NCBI RefSeq assembly: GCF_001730365.1
Contig: NZ_MIKB01000001.1
Coordinates: 496,001-560,000 of the forward strand
Length of the DNA stretch: 64,000 nt
Direction: 5' to 3'
Source of the DNA: Enterococcus quebecensis
GTDB lineage: Bacteria > Bacillota > Bacilli > Lactobacillales > Enterococcaceae
In this document: piece by piece, positions 47,005 through 60,055 of the stretch
Layout: each line of letters starts with the position of its first letter
How positions within the stretch are numbered: the stretch's first letter is position 1
Translations under genes and position numbers: made by a program
The notes under the pieces: model-generated
What the model saw: only the letters and a program-made list of their open reading frames with translations
The model's database searches: none
Told to the model about the DNA's origin: nothing

Positions 47005-47050
47005 TAAAAAACAGCTCTCTGCAAGACAAAATACAGAAAGCTGCTTTTTT
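47005..47050 (-). terminator. Terminator of the gat-dagK operon
   Basis: Stem AAAACAGCTCTCTG with CAGAAAGCTGCTTTT (imperfect), A and T flanks, directly after dagK. Confidence 0.7.
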
Positions 47051-48128
47051 ACTTCTCGTTATCTTTATCGGCAATTTTACCATCACCATCGATATCTTCT
47101 TCTGTTAGGCGTTCAACTTCTCTGACGAATTCTTTACTTGTTTCAAGATACTCGTCATCGTCTTCAGCTGATTCGCCATTATAATCTTCTAAAACTGAGC
47201 CCATGATTGCATTTGCTGGAATCGCATCTGCATTGGCAAACATTTCTATATGCTGATTCAAGTTGATAAATTCCATTGGTGCCTCACCGCCGTATTCACC
47301 ATCTAAATTAATCATCATATTACTGTTGGAGTCTAGTGTCTCAGCATATAGACGGCTAGTTTTGGTATAGATCAACCGATGGTCTTCTATATGCTTCCCT
47401 CCATTTAGCATCAATGCTGCCAAATGTAAAATTTCAAAAACGTTAGCTGTTTTTACAATAATCAAAGAAAATTTCCCGTCATCAAGTTTCGCATCAGGTG
47501 CAATCTTTTCAAAACCACCGACTGAATTAGTCAATCCTAAGAAAAACATCGAAGCGTTGCCTTCATAAACACCTTCATCATATTCCATTCGCATCTTGAT
47601 TGGCTTCACACGTGGCAACATCTCAGCGCCTTTAGCTAAATAAGCCAAATAACCAAAAATACTTTTTAATTCTGAAGGAACTTCATAAGTTAATTCAGTC
47701 AAATGACCACCGGCTGCAATATTGATAAAATAATTCTCTTTGGCTTTACCGATGTCCATTTTAACCGTTTGATTTTTCTTGATGACTTCTGCTGCTTTAA
47801 CAATATTGTCTCTAGGAATTTTTAATGCTCTTGCATAATCATTGGTTGTTCCCGCAGGAATGATCGCCATAGACGGTCGATTTTCTAAAGGAGCAATGCC
47901 ATTCACAACTTCATTGATTGTTCCGTCGCCGCCAGCAGCAACAATCAGGTCAAACCCTAATTCAGCAACTCGGCGTGCTTCATTTTTAGCGGAATTTTCA
48001 TCTGGCGTTGTGGCAAAAGCACTAGCTTCATATCCGCACTCTTCCAAAACAGAAAGAATATCAGCTAAGTTTTTTTTGACTAGCTCTTTACCTGAAGTTG
48101 GATTATAAATCACTCTTGCTTTTTTCAT
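47049..48128 (-). CDS. dagK: Diacylglycerol kinase (DgkB/DagK type)
   Basis: A 359-residue soluble lipid kinase. The catalytic domain starts ARVIYNPTSGKE and has the glycine-rich GGDGTINEVVNG nucleotide loop and IPAGTTNDYARAL. It recycles diacylglycerol formed in lipoteichoic acid synthesis to phosphatidic acid. The C-terminus carries an unusually acidic tail after residue 310 (EDYNGESAEDDDEYLE...DIDGDGKIADKDNEK) that resembles a calcium-binding DxDxDG loop; I cannot say whether it binds metal. It follows gatB by 17 bases. Confidence 0.9.
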   Translation of the reverse strand: MKKARVIYNPTSGKELVKKNLADILSVLEECGYEASAFATTPDENSAKNEARRVAELGFDLIVAAGGDGTINEVVNGIAPLENRPSMAIIPAGTTNDYARALKIPRDNIVKAAEVIKKNQTVKMDIGKAKENYFINIAAGGHLTELTYEVPSELKSIFGYLAYLAKGAEMLPRVKPIKMRMEYDEGVYEGNASMFFLGLTNSVGGFEKIAPDAKLDDGKFSLIIVKTANVFEILHLAALMLNGGKHIEDHRLIYTKTSRLYAETLDSNSNMMINLDGEYGGEAPMEFINLNQHIEMFANADAIPANAIMGSVLEDYNGESAEDDDEYLETSKEFVREVERLTEEDIDGDGKIADKDNEK

Positions 48129-48145
48129 AGGTCATCTGCTACTTT

Positions 48146-49576
48146 CTATCGTTTTGTCAATTCTTCTTGTAGCAATTTATTTACGATACCTGGGTTGGCT
48201 TGTCCTTTCGTTGCTTTCATGATTTGACCAACTAAAAAGCCAACTGCACGGTCTTTACCATTTTTAAAATCATCAACAGACTGTTGGTTATTGTCTAGCA
48301 CTTCATTGATGATTGGCAACAATTGTGATGGATCAGATAGTTGAACCAAACCTTTGGCCTCAACCACTTCTTTAGCATCCCCACCGTTTTCAATCAATTC
48401 TTTAAAGACTTTTTTCGCAATTTTAGAACTGATTGTACCATCTGCAATCAATGTGATCATACCAGCTAAGTTTGCAGGTGTTAGTTTCGTATCAGGCAAT
48501 TCTACTTTTTCACTGTTTAAGTATGCTGAAACTTCACCCATTAACCAGTTAGAGACCTGCTTAGCATCTGCGCCTTCATTTAAAGCTTCTTCGAAGAAAT
48601 CAGACATTTCTTTTGTCAGCGTTAGAACCATTGCATCGTATTCAGGCAATCCAAGCTCTTTGATATATCTAGCACGACGAGAAGCCGGCATTTCTGGTAA
48701 GCTATGGCGAATACGCTCAATCCACTCATCATCAATGGCAAAACGAGGAACATCAGGCTCTGGGAAGTAACGGTAGTCACTTGAACCTTCTTTAACACGC
48801 ATCAATAATGTTTTGTTCGTTGTTTCATCGAAACGACGTGTTTCTTGTTGAATTTCTCCACCTGAAAGTAATACTTTTGCTTGACGTTTTTCTTCAAAAG
48901 CAAGTCCTTTTTTAACAAAACTCATTGAGTTCAAGTTTTTAAGCTCTGCTTTGGTACCAAATTCTTCTTGCCCGTAAGGACGCAAAGAAATATTAGCGTC
49001 ACAACGCATTGAACCTTCTTCCATTTTCACATCTGAAACACCTGTAAATAAGATGATTGAACGGATTGCTTCTAAATAAGCATATGCTTCTTCTGGTGAA
49101 CGCATATCTGCTTCTGAAACGATTTCGATCAAAGGTGTTCCCTGACGATTTAAATCAACAAAGGAATAGCCGCCATCGCCATGGATATTTTTCCCAGCAT
49201 CTTCTTCTAAGTGAACACGTTCGATACGGATGCGTTTTGTTTTCCCTTCAACTTCAATATCAATCCAGCCATCGTGACCGATTGGTTGATCGAATTGAGA
49301 AATTTGGTAGGCTTTGGGATTATCTGGATAGAAGTAGTTTTTGCGATCAAAATGTGTATCTTTAGAGATCTCACAATTTAAAGCAAGAGCTGCTTTCATT
49401 CCAAATTCAAGCGCTTGTTTATTCATTACAGGTAACACACCTGGGTAACCCCAGTCGATTACATTCGTATTGCTATTTGGTTCTGCACCAAAGTGAGCAG
49501 GCGCAGGTGAAAAGATTTTAGAGTTTGTTTTTAGTTCTACATGGACCTCAAGTCCGATGACAGTTTCAAAATTCAT
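48146..49576 (-). CDS. gatB: Asp-tRNA(Asn)/Glu-tRNA(Gln) amidotransferase subunit B
   Basis: A 476-residue GatB: N-terminal kinase/amidotransferase domain ([14 protein letters not shown], then [20 protein letters not shown] and HLEEDAGK) and C-terminal YqeY-like tail domain. It activates the misacylated tRNA by phosphorylation for transamidation. Its start shares a base with the gatA stop (TAATG). It is part of gatC-gatA-gatB. Confidence 0.96.
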   Translation of the reverse strand: MNFETVIGLEVHVELKTNSKIFSPAPAHFGAEPNSNTNVIDWGYPGVLPVMNKQALEFGMKAALALNCEISKDTHFDRKNYFYPDNPKAYQISQFDQPIGHDGWIDIEVEGKTKRIRIERVHLEEDAGKNIHGDGGYSFVDLNRQGTPLIEIVSEADMRSPEEAYAYLEAIRSIILFTGVSDVKMEEGSMRCDANISLRPYGQEEFGTKAELKNLNSMSFVKKGLAFEEKRQAKVLLSGGEIQQETRRFDETTNKTLLMRVKEGSSDYRYFPEPDVPRFAIDDEWIERIRHSLPEMPASRRARYIKELGLPEYDAMVLTLTKEMSDFFEEALNEGADAKQVSNWLMGEVSAYLNSEKVELPDTKLTPANLAGMITLIADGTISSKIAKKVFKELIENGGDAKEVVEAKGLVQLSDPSQLLPIINEVLDNNQQSVDDFKNGKDRAVGFLVGQIMKATKGQANPGIVNKLLQEELTKR

Positions 49577-51045
49577 TAGTCATTCCCCCCTAAGATCACA
49601 GGTTTTTTCGTGTGGAAATCTGTTGCTTGTTCAAAGGCATACGCCGCTTTATACATTGTACTTTCGTCAAATGCTTTTCCGATAATTTGTAAGCCGACAG
49701 GTAAACCTTCTGAGAATCCTGCTGGTATTGACATACCAGGTAAGCCAGCTAAGTTTACAGGAATCGTTAGTAAATCGTTCATATACATCGTGATTGGATC
49801 ATTGATATTTTCACCTAATCCAAAGGCAACGGTTGGTGACGCAGGGCCAATGATGATATCATATTTTTCAAAAACATTATCAAAGTCTTGTTTGATTAAT
49901 GTTCTTACTTGTCCAGCTTTTTTGAAGTATGCATCGTAATAACCAGCACTTAATGAGAATGTACCAAGCATAATACGACGTTTTACTTCCACACCAAATC
50001 CTTCAGAACGAGAATTCACATAAACGTCTTCTAGGTTTTTCACATTTTCAGAACGGTAGCCGTAGCGAATTCCGTCAAAACGTTGTAAGTTTGAGCTTGC
50101 CTCAGATGAAGCAATAATGTAATAAACAGCTACGCCATATTTTGAATGAGGTAAGCTAACTTCTTCAACTGTTGCACCTAATGCTTTAAACGTTTCTGCA
50201 GCCTTAAGAACAGCTTCCCGAACACCAGCATCCACGCCTTCACCAAGATATTCTTTTGGTAAAGCAACTTTCATGCCTTTAATGTCTCCAGTTAAACCAT
50301 TTGTAAAATCAGGTACAGAAACCCCAGCAGATGTACCATCTTTTTCATCGTAGCCACTGATTGCATTTAATGCTAAAGCATTGTCTTTGACGTTTCTTGT
50401 CAATGGACCAATTTGATCCAAACTAGAAGAAAATGCGATCAAACCAAAACGAGAAACACGTCCATAAGTTGGTTTCATTCCCACGATTCCATTAAATGAA
50501 GCTGGCTGACGAATACTTCCGCCTGTATCAGTTCCTAAAGAAACAGGTACTTGCCCTGCAGCAACTGCTGCAGCAGAACCACCTGAAGATCCACCAGGAA
50601 CTTTAGAATGATCCCAAGCATTTTTCGTTTTCTTGAAGTATGATGTTTCTGTACTTCCACCCATTGCAAATTCATCCATGTTTAGTTTCCCAACAGGAAT
50701 CATGTCTGCTTGATAAACTTTGTCCATAACAGTTGCATCATAGATTGGATTAAAGTTATACAACATTTTTGAAGCAGCTGTTGTTAAAATATCTTTCGTT
50801 ACGATATTGTCTTTAATGCCGATTGGAATACCAGCTAATGGATTTGACTCAGTAATTCCTTTAAGATCAATTGCTTTCGCTAATGCTAATGCTTTCTCAT
50901 CATTTATGGTAATAAATGAATCAACATCTTTTTCTGTTTCATTGATACGTTTTAATGTATCCTGCGTTAAATCAGTTGCTGTGATTTCTTTTGATACAAG
51001 CAAATCATGCAGTTCTGTTAATGACTTATCATATAATTTTTCCAT
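49576..51045 (-). CDS. gatA: Asp-tRNA(Asn)/Glu-tRNA(Gln) amidotransferase subunit A
   Basis: A 489-residue amidase-signature protein with the catalytic triad context GIPIGIKDN (Lys), [14 protein letters not shown] (Ser) and [12 protein letters not shown] (nucleophile Ser). It releases ammonia from glutamine for GatB. Start overlaps the gatC stop by one base. Confidence 0.96.
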   Translation of the reverse strand: MEKLYDKSLTELHDLLVSKEITATDLTQDTLKRINETEKDVDSFITINDEKALALAKAIDLKGITESNPLAGIPIGIKDNIVTKDILTTAASKMLYNFNPIYDATVMDKVYQADMIPVGKLNMDEFAMGGSTETSYFKKTKNAWDHSKVPGGSSGGSAAAVAAGQVPVSLGTDTGGSIRQPASFNGIVGMKPTYGRVSRFGLIAFSSSLDQIGPLTRNVKDNALALNAISGYDEKDGTSAGVSVPDFTNGLTGDIKGMKVALPKEYLGEGVDAGVREAVLKAAETFKALGATVEEVSLPHSKYGVAVYYIIASSEASSNLQRFDGIRYGYRSENVKNLEDVYVNSRSEGFGVEVKRRIMLGTFSLSAGYYDAYFKKAGQVRTLIKQDFDNVFEKYDIIIGPASPTVAFGLGENINDPITMYMNDLLTIPVNLAGLPGMSIPAGFSEGLPVGLQIIGKAFDESTMYKAAYAFEQATDFHTKKPVILGGND

Positions 51046-51350
51046 TATGCACCAGCCTCCCCATTGTCGATAATTGCTGGCACTTTGATGTAGCCATTTT
51101 CTGATTCAGGTACGTTTTTCATTAATTCATCACGATCCATACCTGGTGTTGCTACGTCTTCTCTCATTACATTGATTGCCTGTGCAACATTAGATGTAAA
51201 TGGAACACCTTCTGTATCTACGTCTTCTAATAGTTCTACCATATCGATGATTTTGCCTAACTGGTTAGTAAAGTCTTTTAACTCCTCATCGGAAAAAGAC
51301 AATTTAGACAATTTTGCTACATGTTTTGCTTGTTCTTCACTGATTGCCAT
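51045..51350 (-). CDS. gatC: Asp-tRNA(Asn)/Glu-tRNA(Gln) amidotransferase subunit C
   Basis: A 101-residue GatC that stabilises GatA-GatB. The N-terminal helix [19 protein letters not shown] and the central NVMREDV and C-terminal YIKVPAII segments are typical. It is the first gene of the operon; the 252 bases upstream (to ligA) hold no gene. Confidence 0.94.
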   Translation of the reverse strand: MAISEEQAKHVAKLSKLSFSDEELKDFTNQLGKIIDMVELLEDVDTEGVPFTSNVAQAINVMREDVATPGMDRDELMKNVPESENGYIKVPAIIDNGEAGA

Positions 51351-51602
51351 GGATACCCTTCTTTCCTTTAGAAAAACTCCGCCAAGCTGTCATGTTCAGA
51401 TAATGATTAGACAAGTACCTGAAAGACAGCTCCTAAGAGTTCACTAGTTCATTTTTATACTGTTAAACGAATGTTTACGTTAAAAAAACAGCTTTTTTCT
51501 TATTCTATCATAAAATTCTAAGAAATTATGATCGAGATGAAAGAAAATAGTCTAATAGATGTAAAAAATAACACTGAACACTCTTTTTATTTGATTTATT
51601 AC

Positions 51603-53745
<2,143 letters not shown>

Positions 53746-55989
53746 TTATATTTTTTCAATCGGAGCAAATGCTGCTAATAAGCGCTTGATGCCTTTTTCT
53801 GGGAAGGCTACGTCTAGTTCTAAATCTTTGGCTGTACCGCCAACTCGAACTACGGTTCCTGTTCCCCACGCTTTATGTCTGACTTTATCTCCAGCTTGCC
53901 ATGCCATTGACTCGCCTCCACTAGCGACTTTATCTGTCACTGGTTGTTTGGTTGGTTGAGCGTAGGCTGGTTTAAATACTTTTGGCTCAAACGTTCTAGA
54001 TGGTGCTTTAGGTGCGGCAATCGAACCTTGCAACTCTAATAATTCTTCATCAATCTCATCTAAGAAACGGCTTGGACGATTGTATTGCGTTCTTCCATAT
54101 AAAGTCCTTGAAAAAGCATTGGATATATATAAAATCTCTTCCGCCCGAGTAATCCCAACATAAGCCAAACGACGTTCTTCTTCCAGTTCACTTTCTTCCA
54201 GCAGAGCACGAGATAAAGGAAATACGCCCTCTTCCATCCCAATTAAAAATACAACGGGAAATTCAAGTCCTTTAGCTGCATGAAGTGTCATTAAAGTTAC
54301 TTGTGACGTACTTTCTTCTAAATTGTCCAAATCAGAAACTAGTGCTAAATCATTTAAGAATACAGCTAATTTTTCTTCAGGTGCATCAGCATCTTCTAAA
54401 TCTTGACGCTCATAGCGCTTATCAAATTCTTGTGTAACTGTTAAGAATTCATCTAAGTTTTCTAGTCGAGCTTGAGATTCTAAATTGTTTTGTCTGACCA
54501 ATTCTTCACGGTAACCGCTACGTTCCAAAACTTCCTTCACTAATTCGGTAATCGTTAAATATGGAATCATCTGAGTTAAGTCTTGAATCATCATACCGAA
54601 ACTGCCTAACTCTTTGCCAGCTTTTCCTGAGATATTTGCTAGGTCTACATTTTGAGACGCTTCTAACAATGACCAACCATGCATCTGAGAAAAACTTCTT
54701 AATTTTTCGACAGAACTTTTACCAATCCCTCTTTTTGGTTCGTTGACTACTCGTTCAAAACTAAGAGAGTCCATTGGGTTAGAAATGATATTCAAGTAAC
54801 CTAAGATATCTTTGATTTCTTTGCGATCATAGAATTTATGTCCGCCAACCATTGTATAGGGAATATTGGATTTCAATAGCATTTCTTCCATTACTCGAGA
54901 TTGAGCGTTCGTACGGTATAAAACAGCAAAATCGCCATAAATTCGGTCTTTTTCACGTATTTCTTTTTGGATTTGACCAACGATATATTGGGTTTCATCT
55001 CGTTCGTTATCTCCACGATAATAAACGATCTTTTCTCCATCTGTATTTTCAGTCCATAGCTGTTTGTCTCGACGATTGCTATTGTTTTTAATCACATTAT
55101 TAGCTGCATCTAGAATTTTTTTAGTAGAGCGGTAATTTTGTTCTAACATAATTACAGAAGCATCTGGATAATCTTTTTCGAAATCCAAAATATTCTGCAT
55201 GTCAGCTCCACGCCAACCATAAATACTTTGGTCAGCATCTCCTACTACACATAAGTTTTTGAAACGCGCTGCTAACATGTTAACCAAAGTGTACTGAGCA
55301 TGGTTAGTATCTTGATACTCATCAACATGAATATAATGGAATTTATTCTGGTAGTAAGCCAATGAATCGGGATGATCATTAAATAAACGAATGGTATTCA
55401 TAATCAGATCATCAAAATCCATACATTGATTGTTTCTTAATTCTTTTTGATACATTTTATAACATTTTGCTACGACTTCTTCGTAAGGAGTGCCTTGTAA
55501 TTCCGCCACTTTTTCTGGTGTTTGCAGCTCATTTTTCGCATTACTGATCGTTCCTAAAATCGAACGGGGATCATATTTTTTCACATCAATATTCAGTTCA
55601 TTTAAAATTCGTTTCATTAATGTTCGTTGTTCAGAAGTATCAATAATTGTGAAATTACGATTATAACCGATATGATCCACATCACGGCGTAAAATACGAA
55701 CACACATAGAGTGAAATGTGGAAACCCAGACATCGTTTCCGCCAGTTTCGAGTAGTTTCCCTACACGTTCTCTCATTTCTTTAGCAGCCTTATTGGTAAA
55801 AGTAATCGCCAAAATATTCCATGGATTGACGTCTTTTTCTTCAATTAAATAGGCAATACGGTGGGTCAAGACTCTCGTTTTGCCACTACCTGCACCTGCC
55901 ATAACTAATAAAGGCCCTTCTGTATGTAGAACGGCTTCTTTTTGTCTTGGATTCATACCTTGGATCAAGGCGTTTTCTTGTGCCATCAT
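53746..55989 (-). CDS. pcrA: ATP-dependent DNA helicase PcrA
   Basis: A 747-residue UvrD/PcrA helicase: Walker [12 protein letters not shown], motif [26 protein letters not shown] and VGITRAEE, with the C-terminal Tudor-like domain ([20 protein letters not shown]) that binds RNA polymerase. It is needed for plasmid replication, repair and transcription-replication conflict resolution. The open frame extends 40 codons upstream, but the ATG ATG behind AGAGAGGACGTTG begins at the family start [15 protein letters not shown]. Confidence 0.96.
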   Translation of the reverse strand: MMAQENALIQGMNPRQKEAVLHTEGPLLVMAGAGSGKTRVLTHRIAYLIEEKDVNPWNILAITFTNKAAKEMRERVGKLLETGGNDVWVSTFHSMCVRILRRDVDHIGYNRNFTIIDTSEQRTLMKRILNELNIDVKKYDPRSILGTISNAKNELQTPEKVAELQGTPYEEVVAKCYKMYQKELRNNQCMDFDDLIMNTIRLFNDHPDSLAYYQNKFHYIHVDEYQDTNHAQYTLVNMLAARFKNLCVVGDADQSIYGWRGADMQNILDFEKDYPDASVIMLEQNYRSTKKILDAANNVIKNNSNRRDKQLWTENTDGEKIVYYRGDNERDETQYIVGQIQKEIREKDRIYGDFAVLYRTNAQSRVMEEMLLKSNIPYTMVGGHKFYDRKEIKDILGYLNIISNPMDSLSFERVVNEPKRGIGKSSVEKLRSFSQMHGWSLLEASQNVDLANISGKAGKELGSFGMMIQDLTQMIPYLTITELVKEVLERSGYREELVRQNNLESQARLENLDEFLTVTQEFDKRYERQDLEDADAPEEKLAVFLNDLALVSDLDNLEESTSQVTLMTLHAAKGLEFPVVFLIGMEEGVFPLSRALLEESELEEERRLAYVGITRAEEILYISNAFSRTLYGRTQYNRPSRFLDEIDEELLELQGSIAAPKAPSRTFEPKVFKPAYAQPTKQPVTDKVASGGESMAWQAGDKVRHKAWGTGTVVRVGGTAKDLELDVAFPEKGIKRLLAAFAPIEKI

Positions 55990-56277
55990 CAACGTCCTCT
56001 CTCTTTTTTCAATCTTATCTATTATACCAAAAAAAACACAAAAGCTGAACAGATTGAACAAACCTTGAGTAAGTAAGATACAAAAAATTTTAAAGGTACC
56101 TGTTATCATGATTTTTTTCAGGTTATTATCGAAATGTTTAATGTATGTAGCTAGATTATAAAGCGAAAATTCTTTAATAATGACAGGATTTGCAAAACGA
56201 TCATTTTGTTGTTATTGAGTTAGTATTTTATGTAGTTGTAGAATTAGATTTGATTTTTTCTGAATCGATTTTTTAGG
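55990..56277. other. AT-rich spacer between pcrA and the CRISPR
   Basis: About 290 bases without a gene. It includes the pcrA promoter region. Nothing else was recognised. Confidence 0.4.
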
Positions 56278-56444
56278 AAAATAAAAAGCTCACTCAATAA
56301 AGAGTGAGACAGTGTCCCAGTACTCGTAATTGACGAGTTCTATTGATTTCAATCCACTCACTCAATAAAGAGTGAGACGTCTGAGCATAAGTGTTTCCTT
56401 CGCCGATAACAATTTCAATCCACTCACTCAATAAAGAGTGAGAC
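56278..56444 (-). CRISPR. Minimal CRISPR array with type I-C-like repeats
   Basis: Three 33-base repeats. On the minus strand the unit reads GTCTCACTCTTTATTGAGTG then AGTGGATTGAAAT. Complete repeats are at 56346-56378 and 56412-56444. A third at 56278-56310 keeps 22 bases but its 3' part is degenerate, as expected for the distal end. Spacers are 56311-56345 (35 bases) and 56379-56411 (33 bases). The GTC...ATTGAAAT form is that of type I-C repeats. No cas gene occurs in the window. Confidence 0.88.
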
Positions 56445-56610
56445 CGTGAAAAAGTAACAAACTATGTACATATTTGCCACTTCTCCACATTAAACCTTCC
56501 GCAAAATGAGAAAACAATGAGGGAAAATAGAATTTTACCTCTATTCGTCTCTCAAATCTGGTGCGAATCCCCCAGTGATTCCGTGTGCACTTATGGTTCG
56601 CACCAAAAAT
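56445..56610 (-). promoter_or_regulatory. CRISPR leader with conserved hairpin
   Basis: Next to the intact repeats, on the minus strand, a TGGTGCGAA/TTCGCACCA stem (56597-56605 with 56559-56567) encloses AACCATAAGTGCACACGG and GGGGGA. As I remember them, type I-C leaders carry such a GTGCGAACC...GGGGATTCGCAC block. It fixes the array orientation and supports past function. Confidence 0.65.
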
Positions 56611-56728
56611 CCATACATTTTACAGCTTATTATCTATTATACTTAGTATAATTATTCTTCCAATAGAAGTCACGTACTATTTTTATATAATCATAATCCA
56701 AATACTCTAGTACCTTCTCTTTAAAACC

Positions 56729-58207
56729 CTATTCATCCAACGATTTACACAATTGATCTACAATTTCTTCATTTACATAGACAGAAACTTCTCCACCATT
56801 CACAGGAAATGTTCCTGCACCAGTTTCATCCAACACAACTTTGGTTGGATGATTGCCTAAAATGTCAACAAATACTTTACCTGCATGTACCGCACTGATG
56901 GTCATTGTTTTTTCACTAGCTTGCGCATTCGTCATGATCACTGCGTAACCAGACTTTTCCCAATCAAATGTTCCAGTTCTCACCCAACCAATCACATTTG
57001 GGTCATCAAAATAACTCATTTCATTTCCATAAGCCAAACGCTCGCGAATTTTTAACAACAATTCTAAATCTTTCCCCACAGCAGCTACATCTTGAGAAGG
57101 AATGCCGAACATATCTCCCCAAAATACAACAGGAGTGCCTGCTTTTCTCAATAAAATCAACGCATAAGCATGGACTTTAAACCAACCGTCTACCCATGAT
57201 TCCAAACTTTGTCCCTTTTGTGTATCATGATTATCAACGAAAGTAACTGCCCATTCAGGTCGCTCTTTCGCTAAAGTCCCTTCAAAAATATTTCGCATAT
57301 CATATTGTCCATTTGAGTGAGCAGCTTCATAAAAATGATAATGTAATGGGACATCAAATAAAGAAATCAGTGTTCCTGAACTATCTATATAGTTAGTCAA
57401 TTTCTCAAGTTCACCATTCCAGTATTCCCCAACAACAAATAAATCACTCCCCTTTTCTTTTCTTCTATTTAATAGCCAATCGACAAAGTAATTAAACTGA
57501 ATATGTTTTACCGCATCCAAGCGATAGCCGTCAATATCTGTCAGCGCTTGATACCATTGCCCCCATTTATTTAGTTGATCAACAGTTTCAGGATACTCCA
57601 TATCTAAATTACAACCCATTAAATAATCGTAATTGCCATTCTCACTGTCAACTTCTGTATCCCAACCTTTTCCTTCAAAGTTAAAAATACCATGATCTTT
57701 CCGTCGATCATCAAAATCAACACCAGAAAAATTCCTCCATGACCAAGTATACTCATTATATTTACGATTTCTTCCTGGAAATGTAAATTTCGTCCATGCT
57801 AAAATTTCTTCCTCACCACTAACAGCTTCGTTCCTATTATCAGAACGATATTTCACAGCGGAGACACGTTCTTCCTCGTCTGCACCCATAAAATGGTCAA
57901 ACACAATATCCCCATAAACTTCTATTCCCTCTTTTTTTAACGTCTTAATACAAGTTAAATAGTCTTCTATTGTTCCGTACTTAGTTGAAACAGTTCCTTT
58001 TTGATCAAATTCACCCAAATCGTACAAATCATAAGGAGCATAGCCAACATCTTCTAGGCCTTGCGCACCTTTATAAGCGGGCGGAAGCCAAATGCCATTG
58101 ATACCTTTTTTATGTAACACTTCTGCCAATTCAGTCAAACGTTTCCAATGCTGACCATCCGCTGGTAGATACCATTCAAATCCTTGCAATATTGTACGAT
58201 TGTTCAT
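56729..58207 (-). CDS. Cytoplasmic alpha-amylase (GH13)
   Basis: A 492-residue GH13 enzyme without signal peptide, close to cytoplasmic AmyA/GH13_5. Catalytic segments: DGYRLDAVKHI (nucleophile Asp), VVGEYWNG (acid Glu) and FVDNHDTQKGQ (third Asp). DIVFDHFMGAD carries the calcium-binding region. It degrades maltodextrins or glycogen-type glucans inside the cell. The gene is divergent from fruR with a shared upstream region containing two 11-bp direct repeats. The start has CGGAGGGATAAGT. Confidence 0.9.
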   Translation of the reverse strand: MNNRTILQGFEWYLPADGQHWKRLTELAEVLHKKGINGIWLPPAYKGAQGLEDVGYAPYDLYDLGEFDQKGTVSTKYGTIEDYLTCIKTLKKEGIEVYGDIVFDHFMGADEEERVSAVKYRSDNRNEAVSGEEEILAWTKFTFPGRNRKYNEYTWSWRNFSGVDFDDRRKDHGIFNFEGKGWDTEVDSENGNYDYLMGCNLDMEYPETVDQLNKWGQWYQALTDIDGYRLDAVKHIQFNYFVDWLLNRRKEKGSDLFVVGEYWNGELEKLTNYIDSSGTLISLFDVPLHYHFYEAAHSNGQYDMRNIFEGTLAKERPEWAVTFVDNHDTQKGQSLESWVDGWFKVHAYALILLRKAGTPVVFWGDMFGIPSQDVAAVGKDLELLLKIRERLAYGNEMSYFDDPNVIGWVRTGTFDWEKSGYAVIMTNAQASEKTMTISAVHAGKVFVDILGNHPTKVVLDETGAGTFPVNGGEVSVYVNEEIVDQLCKSLDE

Positions 58208-58294
58208 ACTTATCCCTCCGATTTATCCTATCTTCATTAAGCCAAAGAACAAACACCTTTGTCAACTGATAGAATTGTGCGCTTTTCCAGCACT

Positions 58295-58325
58295 AATGAA
58301 CGTTTAAAATCATCAATGAACGTTT
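58295..58325. promoter_or_regulatory. Direct repeats between amylase and fruR
   Basis: AATGAACGTTT occurs at 58295-58305 and 58315-58325, exactly 20 bases (two helix turns) apart, upstream of the fruR -10 (TATAAT, 58366-58371). Spacing and position suit binding sites for the DeoR-type FruR. This is inferred. Confidence 0.55.
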
Positions 58326-58391
58326 TTGACCGCTTTTGATTGCATCAGCGAATTTATTGTGCTATTATAATCAATGAAACGAGGTGTGAAA

Positions 58392-59144
58392 ATGCTTACA
58401 GAAGAAAGACATCAAGCTATTTTACGTTTATTAGACCAGCAATCAGTTGTTAAATCACAAGAACTTGCTACTTTATTTAACGCTTCTGAATCAACGATTC
58501 GGAGAGATTTACAAGAATTGGAAGATGCTGAATTATTAGAACGTGTTCATGGTGGTGCCAAGCGAATTTTAAATTTAGGTTTTGAACAAGATATGACTGA
58601 AAAATCCGTCAAAAACACGCAAGATAAAAAAGCAATTGCTTTTCTAGCTTCTCAATTTGTTCACGACGATGATGTTATTTATTTAGATGCAGGCTCTACT
58701 ACATTAGAAATGCTGCCTTTCTTAGCTGGAAAAAATATCACAGTTGTCACAAACTCAGTGCATCATGCAGCTAAACTTGGCGACCTAAATATCACTACAA
58801 TTATTCTCGGTGGATCTTTAAAATTATCTACCAAAGCTATTATTGGTTCAACTGGGATGGAACAACTTAGCCATTTTCGCTTCAACAAAGTATTTATGGG
58901 AATGAACGGCGTCCATCTCGAATTTGGTTTAACCACGCCCGACCCTGAAGAAGCTGCTTTAAAACGTTTAGCTATTGCTCAGGCGGAAGAAGCGTATGTA
59001 CTGATTGATCAGACAAAATTAAATAAAGTAACCTTCACAAAAGTGACTGATCTTGAAGAAGTCACACTTTTGACTAATCATTGTTCACCAGAATTATTGG
59101 AAAAATTCCAGAAAAAAACAACTATCAAGGAGGCCGTACAATGA
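58392..59144 (+). CDS. fruR: DeoR-family regulator of the fructose operon
   Basis: A 250-residue regulator with an N-terminal HTH (MLTEERHQAILRLLDQQSVVKSQELATLFNASESTIRRDLQEL) and a C-terminal sugar-phosphate sensor domain (DAGSTTLEM, DQTKLNKV). It probably senses fructose-1-phosphate. I start it at ATG behind GAGGTGTGAAA, six codons into the open frame, matching the family N-terminus. Its stop overlaps the fruK start (ATGA). Confidence 0.9.
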   Translation: MLTEERHQAILRLLDQQSVVKSQELATLFNASESTIRRDLQELEDAELLERVHGGAKRILNLGFEQDMTEKSVKNTQDKKAIAFLASQFVHDDDVIYLDAGSTTLEMLPFLAGKNITVVTNSVHHAAKLGDLNITTIILGGSLKLSTKAIIGSTGMEQLSHFRFNKVFMGMNGVHLEFGLTTPDPEEAALKRLAIAQAEEAYVLIDQTKLNKVTFTKVTDLEEVTLLTNHCSPELLEKFQKKTTIKEAVQ

Positions 59145-60055
59145 TTTACACAGTAACATTAAATCCTTCAATCGACTATATCGTTCATGTAGAAGGACTA
59201 AAATTAGGCGATTTGAACCGAATGACAAATGACTTTAAATTACCTGGCGGAAAAGGGATTAACGTCTCTCGAATTTTAAAAAGAATTCAAGCTGAATCAA
59301 CTGCACTAGGTTTCTTAGGCGGTTTTACAGGAAATTTTATTTCTGACTGGCTGAAAAAAGAGGAAATTCAGACGAAATTTACATCTGTTCGTGAAGATAC
59401 GCGCATCAATATTAAACTCAAATCTGAAACTGAGACAGAAATCAATGGTTTAGGGCCTGCTATCAGTAATGAAGAAATGCAAGAATTAAAACAAGCGCTA
59501 AGTATGGTTTCTGCTGGCGACATTGTAGTTTTATCAGGAAGTACACCTGCAACACTGCGCAAAGGTTTTTATGAAGAACTCATTCAGATTATTAAAGACA
59601 AAAAAGCCGAATTTGTTATTGATACGACTGGCAAAGATCTACTCAATGCATTACCGCAAAAACCCTTACTTATCAAACCCAACAATCATGAATTAGCAGA
59701 ACTATTTGATGTTACGTTTAATTCTGCAGAAGATATCTTTCCATACGGGGAACGCTTATTAGAAAATGGTGCACAACATGTAATTATCTCCATGGCTGGT
59801 GACGGAGCTTTGCTTTTCACTAAAGATGGAACCTATCGTTCGAATGTACTAAAACGTCCGCTGAAAAATTCCGTTGGCGCTGGGGATTCAATGATCGCTG
59901 GTTTTGTAGGTACGTTTGCTAAAAATAATGATCCTGTGGAAGCTTTCAAATGGGGGATTGCGTGCGGCAGTGCTACTGCTTTTTCAGACGATCTAGCTTC
60001 GGTTGATTTGATCCATGAATTGATTTCAGAAGTGGAAGTTGAAAAAATCAACTAG
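59141..60055 (+). CDS. fruK: 1-phosphofructokinase
   Basis: A 304-residue PfkB-family kinase: MIYTVTLNPSIDYIVHVEGL, the LPGGKGINVSRIL substrate loop, and catalytic GAGDSMIAGFVG near residue 250. It converts fructose-1-phosphate, the product of the FruA PTS, to fructose-1,6-bisphosphate. The start lies inside the fruR end, with AAGGAGG upstream; the open frame extends further only within fruR. Confidence 0.94.
   Translation: MIYTVTLNPSIDYIVHVEGLKLGDLNRMTNDFKLPGGKGINVSRILKRIQAESTALGFLGGFTGNFISDWLKKEEIQTKFTSVREDTRINIKLKSETETEINGLGPAISNEEMQELKQALSMVSAGDIVVLSGSTPATLRKGFYEELIQIIKDKKAEFVIDTTGKDLLNALPQKPLLIKPNNHELAELFDVTFNSAEDIFPYGERLLENGAQHVIISMAGDGALLFTKDGTYRSNVLKRPLKNSVGAGDSMIAGFVGTFAKNNDPVEAFKWGIACGSATAFSDDLASVDLIHELISEVEVEKIN

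Noticed and set aside
48354-48770. Long antisense frames inside gatB, uvrA, ligA and others
   Set aside because: They are shadows of the coding strands, with no ribosome binding site or protein-like composition.
51351-51602. A missing lipoprotein gene between ligA and gatC, as in Bacillus
   Set aside because: The gap of 252 bases holds no remnant, and I am not certain that close relatives have the gene there; no claim can be made.
56559-56605. tRNA-like stem with TTCG
   Set aside because: No anticodon arm or CCA; the sequence fits the hairpin of a type I-C CRISPR leader.
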